NCBI GenBank assembly: GCA_003963365.1
Contig: RXJG01000005.1
Location: 446,811-510,810, forward strand
From: Sphingobacteriales bacterium
GTDB lineage: Bacteria; Bacteroidota; Bacteroidia; Chitinophagales; Chitinophagaceae
DNA length: 64,000 nucleotides
Direction of reading: 5' to 3'
Shown: piece by piece, positions 17,562 through 26,028 of the stretch
Numbering within the stretch: position 1 is the stretch's first letter
Layout of the letters: each line of letters begins with the position of its first letter
Notes under the pieces: model-generated
Databases searched by the model: none
What the model was told of the DNA's origin: nothing
Seen by the model: only the letters and a program-made list of their open reading frames with translations
Translations under genes and position numbers: made by a program

Positions 17562-17789
17562 ATGAAACTTATTTTGCTCATTGTTGGTATTTATATTTTA
17601 TACCGGTTCATCTTTGGTTTTGTGTTACCGGTTGCTGGTGCTACTAAACAAATGAAACGTCAAATGAATGCATTCCGGGAGCAGCATAATGAAATGTTTC
17701 AGCAACAACCAAATAACACTTCTGCCAATACCAATAATAATTACAAAGCACCATCTGAAGATTATTTAGACTTTGAAGAGATCAAATAA
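17562..17789 (+). CDS. Small single-TM protein, DUF4834-like
   Basis: A 75-residue protein with one N-terminal membrane segment (MKLILLIVGIYILYRFIFGF) and a cytoplasmic tail rich in Gln and Asn. Shape and length resemble the DUF4834 small membrane proteins of Bacteroidota; no function is known to me. Its promoter box sits directly before the start. Confidence 0.65.
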   Translation: MKLILLIVGIYILYRFIFGFVLPVAGATKQMKRQMNAFREQHNEMFQQQPNNTSANTNNNYKAPSEDYLDFEEIK

Positions 17790-17827
17790 TCTCTTCAAAA
17801 TAAAATACTGTACATCACTGATTTTTT

Positions 17828-17835
17828 TATCTTTG
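17828..17835 (+). promoter_or_regulatory. -7 promoter box upstream of the CAU tRNA
   Basis: TATCTTTG matches TAnnTTTG, 77 bp upstream of the tRNA gene, with no gene in between. Confidence 0.4.
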
Positions 17836-17912
17836 CGGCCTGCAAACGAAAATATTCTTTGCATAGGTTCTTTAAAATTTATTTACTGAATACGATTTCT
17901 TCTCCGGAAGAA

Positions 17913-17986
17913 GGATCCTTAGCTCAGACGGTTAGAGCACCTGACTCATAATCAGGGGGTCGTTGGTTCGATCCCAACAGGATCCA
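17913..17986 (+). tRNA. tRNA with CAU anticodon (tRNA-Met or tRNA-Ile2)
   Basis: A complete cloverleaf: acceptor GGATCCT/AGGATCC, D-arm GCTC/GAGC, anticodon stem CCTGA/TCAGG with loop CTCATAA (anticodon CAT), T-arm GTTGG-TTCGATC-CCAAC, discriminator A. The 3' CCA is not encoded. A CAU anticodon reads AUG, or AUA if the first base is modified to lysidine. The acceptor does not fit initiator tRNA; elongator Met versus Ile2 cannot be settled by eye. Confidence 0.93.
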
Positions 17987-17995
17987 CAAAATAAA

Positions 17996-18028
17996 GGCCT
18001 GTAGCAACGATCTACAGGCCATTTTTTT
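17996..18028 (+). terminator. Intrinsic terminator after the CAU tRNA
   Basis: GGCCTGTAG and CTACAGGCC form a perfect 9-bp stem with a 7-nt loop, followed by ATTTTTTT. Confidence 0.85.
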
Positions 18029-18065
18029 ACAAGTAGCTTTAACCTTTCATTAACCGGGTTGCCGT

Positions 18066-18073
18066 TACTTTTG
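18066..18073 (+). promoter_or_regulatory. -7 promoter box of the beta-barrel gene at 18091
   Basis: TACTTTTG matches TAnnTTTG, 17 bases before the ATG. Confidence 0.45.
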
Positions 18074-18090
18074 TTAATCATTCTAATTGT

Positions 18091-18810
18091 ATGAAGAAAA
18101 TTATTTTAAGTATTGTTTTACTTGCGGGTTTTTTGATAAGTAATGCACAGGAGTCGCCTGCACCAAAAAAGAAAAAGAGCTGGGCCGGGTTGGATTTATC
18201 TTCAAAAGATCATTTGATGATTCAATACGGTGTTCACAGCTGGATGCAAAAACCAGACAGCATTAACAGCAAAGGTTTTTCCAGAAGTTTTAACCTGTAC
18301 TTCATGTACGATATGCCTTTTAAAACCAATCCGCAGTTTAGCATAGGTGTAGGTGTTGGCGTTGGTTCAGACAATTTGTTTTTCAAAAAAACCAATGTTG
18401 ATTTAAAAAGCAACGACGCATTACACTTTACAAAGGACACAATAACTAATTATAAAAAATTTAAACTTACCACAGCGTATTTTGAGGTACCAGTTGAGCT
18501 TCGCTTTACACAGGACCCGGCAAATCCAGGTAAAAGCCTGAAAGCTGCATTAGGTGTAACCATTGGTACAATGGTTAATGCACATACAAAGGCCAAGGTA
18601 ACAAAAGATGCCAATAACCAGGGGGGATACATCAATAAAATTAATGACCGTAATCACTTTAACAATCTACGCTTAGCCGCTACAGCAAGGATAGGAGTTG
18701 GGTTCTTTTCATTATTTGCATCTTACCAGTTGAACCAGTTTATAAAAGATGGCGCCGGCCCTGCTGATATAAAACCGATGACCATTGGGATAACCATCAG
18801 CGGTCTTTAA
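18091..18810 (+). CDS. Outer-membrane beta-barrel protein, PorT-like size
   Basis: A 239-residue protein with a signal peptide (MKKIILSIVLLAGFLISNAQ), a short basic linker, then alternating amphipathic strands ending in an aromatic-poor strand (MTIGITISGL). The strand pattern and length fit the eight-stranded outer-membrane barrel families common in Bacteroidota (porin family/PorT-like). No catalytic residues are evident. It is a monocistron with its own -7 box and terminator. Confidence 0.7.
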   Translation: MKKIILSIVLLAGFLISNAQESPAPKKKKSWAGLDLSSKDHLMIQYGVHSWMQKPDSINSKGFSRSFNLYFMYDMPFKTNPQFSIGVGVGVGSDNLFFKKTNVDLKSNDALHFTKDTITNYKKFKLTTAYFEVPVELRFTQDPANPGKSLKAALGVTIGTMVNAHTKAKVTKDANNQGGYINKINDRNHFNNLRLAATARIGVGFFSLFASYQLNQFIKDGAGPADIKPMTIGITISGL

Positions 18811-18830
18811 ATTTTTTTATACCATAACTA

Positions 18831-18860
18831 AGTCCTGCCAATGGCGGGACTTTTCTTTTT
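18831..18860 (+). terminator. Intrinsic terminator after the beta-barrel gene
   Basis: AGTCCTGCC and GGCGGGACT pair over 9 bp with one G-U, loop of 3, followed by a T-rich run. Confidence 0.75.
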
Positions 18861-18868
18861 ATTAAAAC

Positions 18869-18876
18869 TACCTTTG
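18869..18876 (+). promoter_or_regulatory. -7 promoter box of hflX
   Basis: TACCTTTG matches TAnnTTTG, 19 bases before the TTG start, directly after the previous gene's terminator. Confidence 0.5.
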
Positions 18877-18895
18877 CGAAAAAATATTAATTCGT

Positions 18896-20086
18896 TTGAT
18901 AGAAAAGAAAAATAAAATAGAAAAAGAAGAAAGGGCTGTTTTGGTAGGATTGATATACAATAATCAATCTGAAGCACAAATACATGAGTACCTCGATGAA
19001 TTAGCCTTCTTAGCTGAAACAGCCGGAGCCATTGCTGTAAAGAAGTTCATTCAAAAGCTGCCTCACCCGGACAGTAAAACCTTTGTTGGAAAAGGAAAAC
19101 TCGAAGAAATAAAACAATTCATTCAGGGAAGAAATATCAAACTCGTAATATTTGATGATGAGTTAACTGGTTCACAAATCACCAATATTGAAAATGCGCT
19201 CGAGATAAAGACGATTGATCGTTCAGATCTAATTCTTGACATATTTGCCCACCGGGCTAAAACAGCACAGGCAAAGGCACAGGTTGAATTAGCGCAATAC
19301 CAATATTTGTTACCAAGATTAAAAGGTATGTGGAAGCATCTTGAGCGTTTAGGTGGTGGTATTGGTACAAGAGGACCCGGTGAAACAGAAATAGAAACAG
19401 ACCGTCGTATTGTAAAAGATAAAATTTCGTTACTAAGAAGAAAGCTGGCCGAAATAGATAAGCAATCTTTCACGCAAAGAAAAGATCGGGGTGAGTTTAT
19501 CCGTGTGGCGTTGGTTGGTTATACTAATGTTGGTAAATCAACCATTATGAATTTGCTTAGTAAGAGTAATGTGTTTGCAGAGAACAAATTATTCGCCACC
19601 CTGGACACAACTACCAGAAAAGTAGTATTTGATACTACTCCCTTCTTATTAAGTGATACGGTTGGTTTTATTCGCAAACTTCCCCATCATTTAGTAGAAA
19701 GTTTTAAAAGTACCTTAGACGAAGTAAGAGAAAGTGATATTCTGATACATGTGGTGGATATTTCTCATTCACAATACGAAGATCAAATTGCTGTGGTGAA
19801 TAATACCCTGAGAGAATTAAATGCTGCTGAAAAACCTGTTATTACCGTGTTCAATAAAATGGATCTTTACGAAAAAAATACTTTTGATGAATGGCTGGAA
19901 GAAGAAGTAAAACATCAAATTTTAGCTGATCTAAAAGAAAAATGGGAAAGGGAAACAAATGGTAACTGTGTATTTGTTTCTGCAATAGAAAAGGAAAATA
20001 TTGAAGAACTGCGGTATATAATCCTCGCTAAAGTGAAAGAACTTTACAAGGCCCGTTATCCATATAAAACAGAATATTTTTATTGA
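18896..20086 (+). CDS. hflX: GTPase HflX
   Basis: A protein of 396 residues. The HflX N-terminal domain carries the Gly-rich nucleotide loop GGGIGTRGPGE (153-163). The GTPase domain shows G1 GYTNVGKS (208-215), G3 DTVG (254-257) and G4 NKMD. HflX binds the 50S subunit and splits stalled or heat-damaged ribosomes. The start appears to be TTG: the conserved N-terminal segment (AVLVGLIYN) begins only a few codons later and no in-frame ATG lies between the promoter and it. It overlaps the Rieske gene by one base (TGATG). Confidence 0.93.
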   Translation: MIEKKNKIEKEERAVLVGLIYNNQSEAQIHEYLDELAFLAETAGAIAVKKFIQKLPHPDSKTFVGKGKLEEIKQFIQGRNIKLVIFDDELTGSQITNIENALEIKTIDRSDLILDIFAHRAKTAQAKAQVELAQYQYLLPRLKGMWKHLERLGGGIGTRGPGETEIETDRRIVKDKISLLRRKLAEIDKQSFTQRKDRGEFIRVALVGYTNVGKSTIMNLLSKSNVFAENKLFATLDTTTRKVVFDTTPFLLSDTVGFIRKLPHHLVESFKSTLDEVRESDILIHVVDISHSQYEDQIAVVNNTLRELNAAEKPVITVFNKMDLYEKNTFDEWLEEEVKHQILADLKEKWERETNGNCVFVSAIEKENIEELRYIILAKVKELYKARYPYKTEYFY

Positions 20087-20442
20087 TGAGTGAAAAACAA
20101 TTCAACTGGCACAAAATAGCTGACAATACAGACGAAATCATTTTTCAGGAAAATAAATTGACTGAGTTTACTGTTGGGGGAAAAACAATATGCCTGGTAA
20201 AAAAGGATGATGAAATTTTTGCCTGTGCATCAAAATGCCCACATGCGGGTGGACACCTGGCAGATGGTTATATAGATGCTCTGGGTAATATTGTATGTCC
20301 TTTGCACCGGTATCGGTTTAATCCTGAAACAGGAAGAAACATAAGTGGTGAAGGTTATTTTCTTAAGACTTATAAGGTTGAATTGAGGGAAGATGGATTA
20401 TATATTGGTTTTGAAAAAAGCAAAGGCTTATTTGGTTGGTAG
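20086..20442 (+). CDS. Rieske-type [2Fe-2S] ferredoxin
   Basis: A 118-residue soluble protein with both cluster-binding motifs: Cys51-x-His53 (CPHAGG) and Cys71-x-x-His74 (CPLHRY), the two-Cys two-His Rieske pattern. There is no signal or membrane anchor, so it is a cytoplasmic electron carrier of the dioxygenase/nitrite-reductase-small-subunit type. The redox partner is unknown. Translational coupling to hflX (TGATG) sets the start at 20086. Confidence 0.88.
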   Translation: MSEKQFNWHKIADNTDEIIFQENKLTEFTVGGKTICLVKKDDEIFACASKCPHAGGHLADGYIDALGNIVCPLHRYRFNPETGRNISGEGYFLKTYKVELREDGLYIGFEKSKGLFGW

Positions 20443-20467
20443 TTCCTATATAATTTTATTTGACAGC

Positions 20468-20496
20468 TTGTTGAAAATGATTTTTCCCTATTTTTG
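20468..20496 (+). promoter_or_regulatory. Promoter of tRNA-Asn
   Basis: TTG (20468-20470) and TATTTTTG (20489-20496) with an 18-bp spacer match the Bacteroidota consensus, about 26 bp before the tRNA. Confidence 0.6.
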
Positions 20497-20522
20497 CTGC
20501 CCCATCTATAAAATGGGTACAC

Positions 20523-20596
20523 TCCTCAGTAGCTCAGTTGGTTAGAGCATCTGACTGTTAATCAGAGGGTCACTGGTTCAAGTCCAGTCTGAGGAG
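20523..20596 (+). tRNA. tRNA-Asn (GTT)
   Basis: A complete cloverleaf: acceptor TCCTCAG/CTGAGGA, D-arm GCTC/GAGC, anticodon stem CTGA/TCAG with loop CTGTTAA (anticodon GTT), T-arm ACTGG-TTCAAGT-CCAGT, discriminator G. CCA is not encoded. Confidence 0.97.
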
Positions 20597-20600
20597 CTGA

Positions 20601-20626
20601 AGCCCCGAAGTATTTCGGGGCTTTTT
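20601..20626 (+). terminator. Intrinsic terminator after tRNA-Asn
   Basis: AGCCCCGAA and TTCGGGGCT form a perfect 9-bp stem with a 4-nt loop, followed by TTTTT. Confidence 0.88.
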
Positions 20627-20756
20627 ATTTAAGGCAGGCATCCAAATGCCACAGAACTGAAGTTCAATTTAGCAACATTGTATTAAAAACTATAGTAATA
20701 ATAGTTTATCTTTAGACTATGATCTAGCAATTTGCTAACCTGTATTACTCAATTCT

Positions 20757-21395
20757 ATGGAAAAGATAAACATCTTAATTGCGGATGACCACAAACTTAT
20801 TCGGGAAACCTGGTCATATATCCTTAACAATGACAATCGATTTTCAGTTACAGATCAATGTGCTTCTGGTGAAGAAGCCGTATTAATTGCCAAAGAAAAA
20901 AGACCGGATATTATTTTAATGGACATAAATATGTCTGAAATGAACGGAATGGATGCCACCGAGCAAATCCGAAAATTTGCTCCAACTTCCAAAGTTGTGG
21001 CTGTTTCTATGCATAACCAGCCGGTTTACGTAAAAAAAATAATGAAACTCGGTGCCAGGGGTTATATCACAAAAAACTCTCCTGTAGATGAATTATTGAA
21101 TGCTATTGTAGAGGTTCATAATGGTAATAAATACATCTGCGAAGAAATGAGACAGATATTTTCTGAGCAGGCCCTTGCTGAAAACGAAAAAAATGGATTA
21201 AACTCACTTTCTGAACGGGAGATTGAAATTATTCAGCTCATTAAAAGTGGTCATTCATCCAAGGAAATAGCTGCCAAATTAGAGATTTCACTGAAAACAG
21301 TAGAAGTACACCGGCATAATATTTTGAAGAAATTAAATCTTAAAAACACTGCAGCATTGGTAAATTTCATCAATATATCTGGTTCGGGGATCTAA
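20757..21395 (+). CDS. NarL/LuxR-family response regulator
   Basis: A 212-residue protein. The receiver domain (1-125) has the acidic pair Asp10/Asp11, phosphoacceptor Asp56 (ILMDINMS) and Lys at KNSP. The C-terminal LuxR-type helix-turn-helix (about 148-205) contains SEREIEIIQLI and KTVEVHRHNILKK. It is a cytoplasmic transcription factor activated by phosphorylation. No sensor kinase lies next to it; the PAS histidine kinase at 50673-52094 is of the class that normally pairs with such regulators. Confidence 0.9.
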   Translation: MEKINILIADDHKLIRETWSYILNNDNRFSVTDQCASGEEAVLIAKEKRPDIILMDINMSEMNGMDATEQIRKFAPTSKVVAVSMHNQPVYVKKIMKLGARGYITKNSPVDELLNAIVEVHNGNKYICEEMRQIFSEQALAENEKNGLNSLSEREIEIIQLIKSGHSSKEIAAKLEISLKTVEVHRHNILKKLNLKNTAALVNFINISGSGI

Positions 21396-21398
21396 TAA

Positions 21399-23267
21399 TT
21401 ATCTTCCCATAAATACCATCAATATTTGAATATCGCTTGGATTAACACCAGATATCCGGGAGGCCTGGCCCAGCGTTTGTGGTTTAATCCGTTTAAATTT
21501 TTGTCTTGCCTCATTGGAAAGAGCTGAAAGTTTATCATAATTGAAGCTTTCAGGAATAACCAGGTCCTCCAGTTGACTCATTCGCTTTACCAGCTCTTTT
21601 TCTTTCTCAATGTAAACATCATATTTCATTTGAATTTCCGCCTGTAGCAACAATTCCTTTTCGTAAGAACTCAACTCTGTTCTTAATTTATCAACAGCAT
21701 TTATCATTGATGGTAATTCAATAGCTGGTCTTAAAAGAATTTGTCCTGCTTTTTGTTTTTGTGTTATTGGCGTATCACCAATCTCATTTAACCAGTGGTT
21801 TATTTCAACGGGTTCCACATTTACCCGTGACAAAATGCTCTTAATAGATTCAACCCCTTCACGTTTAGCTAATGTTTTTTCCATTCTTTCCTGAGAGGCT
21901 AAACCCATTCTGTAACTTTTTTCAGTTAACCGTAAGTCTGCATTGTCTTGTCGTAATAGTGTTCTGAATTCGGCCCTGCTGGTAAACATCCGGTACGGCT
22001 CCTCTGTTCCTTTGCTTATTAAATCATCAATCAGCACACCTATATAGGCTTCGCTTCTTTTTAAAATAAATGGCTCCTGGTTATTTACCTTTAAATGTGC
22101 ATTTATACCAGCCATTAACCCCTGGCAGGCTGCTTCTTCATAACCGGTGGTACCATTGATTTGTCCTGCAAAAAAGAGGTTATGAATTTGTTTGGTTTCC
22201 AGCGAGTATTTTAATTGTGTTGGCGGGAAATAATCATACTCGATAGCATAGCCCGGTCTAAAGAAGCGGCAGTTTTCAAAGCCCGGAACAATACGAATTG
22301 CTTCGTATTGAACTTCTTCTGGCAATGAAGTAGAAAAGCCATTTACATAAATTTCAACCGTATTCCACCCTTCAGGTTCAACAAATAACTGATGTCTGTC
22401 CCGTTCTGCAAAGCGATTTATTTTGTCTTCAATACTTGGGCAGTATCTTGGTCCTATACCCTGAATACGACCCTGGTACATAGGGCTTCGGTCAAAGCCT
22501 GTTTTTAAAATATCGTGGACATGATTGTTAGTATAAGTTATCCAGCAGCTTCTCTGGTCCTTAGCCGATGGTTTTTTAGTCTCTATGTAAGAAAAGCCTG
22601 TTATCTCTTCATCTCCTCGTTGCTCTTCCATTTTGGAATAATCTAAGCTTCTACCATCAACCCTCGGAGGAGTTCCGGTTTTTAAACGACTGCTTTCAAA
22701 CCCCAGATCAACTAACTGCTCAGTTATCCCGGTTGCAGCCTTTTCGGCCACTCGTCCGCCGCCAAATCTTTTTTCGCCTATGTGTATAACACCATTTAGA
22801 AAAGTACCATTTGTCAATACTACTGCCTTAGCTGAAATTTCATGACCAAGCCCGGTTATTACTCCTACACACTTATCTCCATTTACCAATAAACCCTTTA
22901 CCATATCCTGGTAAAACTCCAGGTTAGGGGTGTTTTCAAGCATCTCTCTCCATTTAGAAGAAAAAAGCATCCGGTCATTTTGGGTACGGGGGCTCCACAT
23001 GGCTGGTCCCTTTGAGCGGTTAAGCATCCTAAACTGAATCATGCTTTCGTCGCTCACTATTCCTGAATAACCCCCCAAAGCATCAATTTCCCTAACAATC
23101 TGCCCTTTTGCAATACCACCCATTGCAGGGTTGCAGCTCATTTGGGCAATTGTTTGCATGTTCATTGTGATCAAAAGCACTTTTGAACCCATATTTGCAG
23201 CCGAGGCTGCAGCTTCACAACCAGCATGACCGGCTCCTACTACTATTACATCGTATTCTTTAAACAT
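21399..23267 (-). CDS. mnmG: tRNA uridine 5-carboxymethylaminomethyl modification enzyme MnmG
   Basis: A protein of 622 residues, the normal MnmG/GidA length. The N-terminus has the FAD-binding loop VGAGHAGCEAA, then AMGGIAKGQIVREIDALGG, and GTFLNGVIHIG and TGYEEAACQGLMAGINA farther on. With MnmE it installs the cmnm5 group on wobble uridine 34 of several tRNAs using FAD, NADH and methylene-THF. It ends three bases from the convergent response regulator. Two parS-like sites lie just upstream. Confidence 0.97.
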   Translation of the reverse strand: MFKEYDVIVVGAGHAGCEAAASAANMGSKVLLITMNMQTIAQMSCNPAMGGIAKGQIVREIDALGGYSGIVSDESMIQFRMLNRSKGPAMWSPRTQNDRMLFSSKWREMLENTPNLEFYQDMVKGLLVNGDKCVGVITGLGHEISAKAVVLTNGTFLNGVIHIGEKRFGGGRVAEKAATGITEQLVDLGFESSRLKTGTPPRVDGRSLDYSKMEEQRGDEEITGFSYIETKKPSAKDQRSCWITYTNNHVHDILKTGFDRSPMYQGRIQGIGPRYCPSIEDKINRFAERDRHQLFVEPEGWNTVEIYVNGFSTSLPEEVQYEAIRIVPGFENCRFFRPGYAIEYDYFPPTQLKYSLETKQIHNLFFAGQINGTTGYEEAACQGLMAGINAHLKVNNQEPFILKRSEAYIGVLIDDLISKGTEEPYRMFTSRAEFRTLLRQDNADLRLTEKSYRMGLASQERMEKTLAKREGVESIKSILSRVNVEPVEINHWLNEIGDTPITQKQKAGQILLRPAIELPSMINAVDKLRTELSSYEKELLLQAEIQMKYDVYIEKEKELVKRMSQLEDLVIPESFNYDKLSALSNEARQKFKRIKPQTLGQASRISGVNPSDIQILMVFMGR

Positions 23268-23309
23268 TGAGGGGCAAAATTAATCACTAATAGATGAGCA
23301 GAAAAGATG

Positions 23310-23325
23310 TGTTTCACATGAAACC
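23310..23325. promoter_or_regulatory. parS-like site 1
   Basis: TGTTTCACATGAAACC matches the parS consensus TGTTNCACGTGAAACA at all but two positions (one central, one terminal). It lies between ybeY and mnmG. Confidence 0.6.
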
Positions 23326-23769
23326 TTATAAGCTTGTTCCACGTGAAAAAAAGGATTGAAACTTACCTAAATAAAAATCTTCTTTCATTCGCATCTTCTT
23401 TTTATCCGCACCAGACTTGTCTCTGTATCCACACAAGTGCAAAACTCCATGGATCATTACTCGTCTTAATTCCGTTTGATAATCTTCTTTTAAAGTCGCA
23501 GCGTTTTCCCTAACTCTATCGGTACTTATATAGATATCTGAAATAACTGGTTCTTCATTACTATTTAGCTCAAACGTGATAATGTCTGTATAAAAATGAT
23601 GATTCAAATAATCCCTGTTTATACCCAGAAGATGCTCATCTGAACAAAAAATGTAATTGATAGAATGAAGTTGTCTTCCCTCAATTCTAAATACCTCAGG
23701 TATAAATCTCTTAAGCAGACGGACTTGCCTGGGCTTTCCACCAGCAATTAAATAGTTAAATGTTACCAC
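23326..23769 (-). CDS. ybeY: Endoribonuclease/rRNA maturation factor YbeY
   Basis: A protein of 147 residues of the UPF0054/YbeY family. The zinc-site motif is HGVLHLCGYRD: His107 and His111 match the conserved ligands, while the third His of the classical HGxLHLxGYDH is Asp117 here. YbeY acts in 16S rRNA 3'-end maturation and ribosome quality control. It precedes mnmG on the same strand by 58 bp. Its last codons overlap a parS-like site. Confidence 0.9.
   Translation of the reverse strand: MVTFNYLIAGGKPRQVRLLKRFIPEVFRIEGRQLHSINYIFCSDEHLLGINRDYLNHHFYTDIITFELNSNEEPVISDIYISTDRVRENAATLKEDYQTELRRVMIHGVLHLCGYRDKSGADKKKMRMKEDFYLGKFQSFFSRGTSL
23335..23350. promoter_or_regulatory. parS-like site 2, inside the 3' end of ybeY
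   Basis: TGTTCCACGTGAAAAA matches TGTTNCACGTGAAACA with one mismatch. It is 25 bp from site 1 and is embedded in the ybeY coding end. Paired near-consensus sites are unlikely by chance. Confidence 0.65.
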
Positions 23770-23818
23770 CCTTGTAGATTAAAAGGCAAAAATCAGGAAC
23801 ATATCAACATCACTCATT

Positions 23819-23826
23819 TACTTTTG
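23819..23826 (+). promoter_or_regulatory. -7 promoter box of feoA-nadD
   Basis: TACTTTTG matches TAnnTTTG, seven bases before the feoA ATG, so the leader is very short. Confidence 0.5.
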
Positions 23827-23833
23827 CGTTCTG

Positions 23834-24058
23834 ATGGAAAAACTATCTAAAATCGGAGTTGGTGAAACGGTAACTATCCACTCGTTTGAAAGTGACGATA
23901 TTTTTTTGAAACTCATGGAAATGGGATGTGTACCAGGAGAAAAGGTAATTGTTGAACAAGTGGCACCAATGAGAGACCCTATTTCCATCCTAATAGCAGG
24001 TTATAAATTAAGCCTCCGATTAGAAGAGGCTGAAAAAATTTGGGTAGAAAGATTATAA
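23834..24058 (+). CDS. feoA: FeoA-domain protein
   Basis: A 74-residue protein that is a single FeoA (SH3-like) domain: KLMEMGCVPGEKVIVEQ and DPISILIAGYKLSLRL are typical. FeoA assists the FeoB ferrous-iron channel at the membrane. The feoB gene is not adjacent but lies 16.4 kb away at 40488. The gene is followed 19 bp later by nadD and probably shares its transcript. Confidence 0.88.
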   Translation: MEKLSKIGVGETVTIHSFESDDIFLKLMEMGCVPGEKVIVEQVAPMRDPISILIAGYKLSLRLEEAEKIWVERL

Positions 24059-24077
24059 ATCTCTGATAATCAGCAAA

Positions 24078-24647
24078 ATGAGAGTTGCCCTGTATTTTGG
24101 ATCCTTTAACCCGATACATCACGGGCATCTCATTATTGCCAATTATATAGTGGAAAATACTGATGCTGACCAGGTTTGGTTTGTGGTTTCTCCACAAAAT
24201 CCATTTAAACAATCTTCCGCTTTGCTAAATGAATACCAGCGCCTCCATCTTGTTAACCTGGCGATTGAAGGTGAAAAAAAATTAAAAGCAAGTAACATTG
24301 AGTTTAACTTGCCCAAACCCTCCTACACCATCAATACACTTACCTACTTAAAAGAAAAGTACCCCGGGAATGACTTTGTCGTATTAATGGGAAGCGACAG
24401 CTTTCAAAACATATCTAAATGGAAAAACGCTGAAGTAATACTAAAAAATTACCCTCTCTACATATACCTCCGGCCCGGGTTTGAAATAACAGAAACCCAC
24501 AACGCCACTGTTAAAATAGTTGATGCTCCCCTGCTTCAAATTTCGGCTACACATATCCGTGAGTCTGTTAAAGCAGGAAAATCTATTCGTTACCTGGTTC
24601 CGGATCTTGTAATGGAAGAAATACTTAAGGGTGGATATTACAAATAA
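24078..24647 (+). CDS. nadD: Nicotinate-nucleotide adenylyltransferase
   Basis: A protein of 189 residues of the nucleotidyltransferase fold: GSFNPIHHGH (8-17) holds the HxGH motif and ISATHIRE is the C-terminal ISxTxIR signature. It converts nicotinate mononucleotide plus ATP to deamido-NAD. Together with nadA at 53169 it represents de novo NAD synthesis in this window. It ends directly at the convergent chromate-transporter gene. Confidence 0.95.
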   Translation: MRVALYFGSFNPIHHGHLIIANYIVENTDADQVWFVVSPQNPFKQSSALLNEYQRLHLVNLAIEGEKKLKASNIEFNLPKPSYTINTLTYLKEKYPGNDFVVLMGSDSFQNISKWKNAEVILKNYPLYIYLRPGFEITETHNATVKIVDAPLLQISATHIRESVKAGKSIRYLVPDLVMEEILKGGYYK

Positions 24648-25892
24648 TTAAAACAGCCAGCCAAGAAATAAACAAATCAAAACAATTAACGGCGGAGGAA
24701 AGCGGGTCAGCAACAGTAATCCAAATGTTGACAGAATAACACCAATATTTATATAATTATTGATAGAAAAACCTTCAATAGAAATATCTTTTAAAAGATA
24801 GAAAAAAGAGGCCACCATTATACCTGCCACTACTGCATTAATTCCTTCAAGAGCCCGGTATATAACCACATATTTTTTGAGGTTGTTCCAGATAGGATAA
24901 AAAAATAAAACCAGTAAAGCGCTTGGCAAAAACATACCAACAACTCCCACGATACAGCCGATTAACTGCATATTTTTACCTTCATTCCGCAACGCCATTC
25001 CCCCGGTAAAAGATGATATAGAAAACACGGGGCCCGGCATAGCCCTTACAATACCAGCGCCTGTTAAAAAATCATCCTTGTCAATTTTTATAACATCCCT
25101 GTTCTTTTCAATAATCCTCCTACTCCCCGGACGAACAACGTATTGTTCATACATAATGGGCATCAGCACATCACCGCCCCCAAACACAATACTTCCAAAC
25201 CGATAAAAGTTTTCGAAAAGGTTGAACGCCTTTCTTGACTCCCAATTTCCTTTTCTGGCTGTTTCGCTCAAAAACCCTGCTACAATAAACAATGCTACAA
25301 ACATCCAGATATTGTTCCAGTTAATTTTTTTAGGCTTTATTTCCTGGTCAGGAATCCTTTTATTGCTAAAGTTGGTTACGATACCGCCCAAAACAATAAG
25401 AACCGGAAATATCCAGGGCGTTGAGAATAAAAAATAGGTAGAAAGAGCTGCCACCACCAATATTACCCTGGTAATGGTATTCTTAATAGATATCTTGAAA
25501 GCATTGTAGGCGGCGTATGCTAAAAAACCTACTACCATTGGCTGCAGGTATTTAAACATGTCATTCTTAACAGTATTTCGGTCAATATAATGAAGAAGAA
25601 ATGAAAGAGCACCCATTAGGATGCAGGCTGGAAGTATCCAAATAATCAATGTTAAAACAGCCAGTGGCACACCCCCTCTTTTATAACCAATTAATGTAAC
25701 CGTTTGAGTTGATGATGGCCCGGGTAAAAGATTACAGAAGGCATTAAACTCCATCAACTCTTCTGTGGTTACATCTCTTCGCTTTTCCACAAAAATTTTT
25801 ATCATCATCCCTAAATGTCCCTGTGGCCCGCCAAAAGCGGTTACACTATACAGTAATACGGTCCTGAGAAATGGGATATGCCGAAGCAGCAT
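24648..25892 (-). CDS. chrA: Chromate transporter family protein (two-domain ChrA)
   Basis: A 414-residue membrane protein of the CHR family with the two homologous halves: the N-terminal [12 protein letters not shown] with LPGPSSTQ, and the C-terminal [11 protein letters not shown] with MPGPVFSIS. About ten membrane segments are evident. Characterised members export chromate or exchange it with sulfate, but many chromosomal homologues have no tested substrate. There is no chromate-regulator gene nearby. It abuts nadD with no gap. Confidence 0.85.
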   Translation of the reverse strand: MLLRHIPFLRTVLLYSVTAFGGPQGHLGMMIKIFVEKRRDVTTEELMEFNAFCNLLPGPSSTQTVTLIGYKRGGVPLAVLTLIIWILPACILMGALSFLLHYIDRNTVKNDMFKYLQPMVVGFLAYAAYNAFKISIKNTITRVILVVAALSTYFLFSTPWIFPVLIVLGGIVTNFSNKRIPDQEIKPKKINWNNIWMFVALFIVAGFLSETARKGNWESRKAFNLFENFYRFGSIVFGGGDVLMPIMYEQYVVRPGSRRIIEKNRDVIKIDKDDFLTGAGIVRAMPGPVFSISSFTGGMALRNEGKNMQLIGCIVGVVGMFLPSALLVLFFYPIWNNLKKYVVIYRALEGINAVVAGIMVASFFYLLKDISIEGFSINNYINIGVILSTFGLLLLTRFPPPLIVLICLFLGWLF

Positions 25893-26010
25893 CAGATTAA
25901 ATCATTTGAGATAGAGATAAATATAAATGCTTTTTGTGGCTGAAAAAAAAAGAATTCACTTTACCGGTATGGGTTGAGCGTTTCTTTTAGTTAATCCTGT
26001 TATGATGTCT

Positions 26011-26018
26011 TAATTTTG
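26011..26018 (+). promoter_or_regulatory. -7 promoter box of the DUF3089 gene
   Basis: TAATTTTG matches TAnnTTTG, ten bases before the ATG at 26029. Confidence 0.45.
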
Positions 26019-26028
26019 ATGTTGATCT

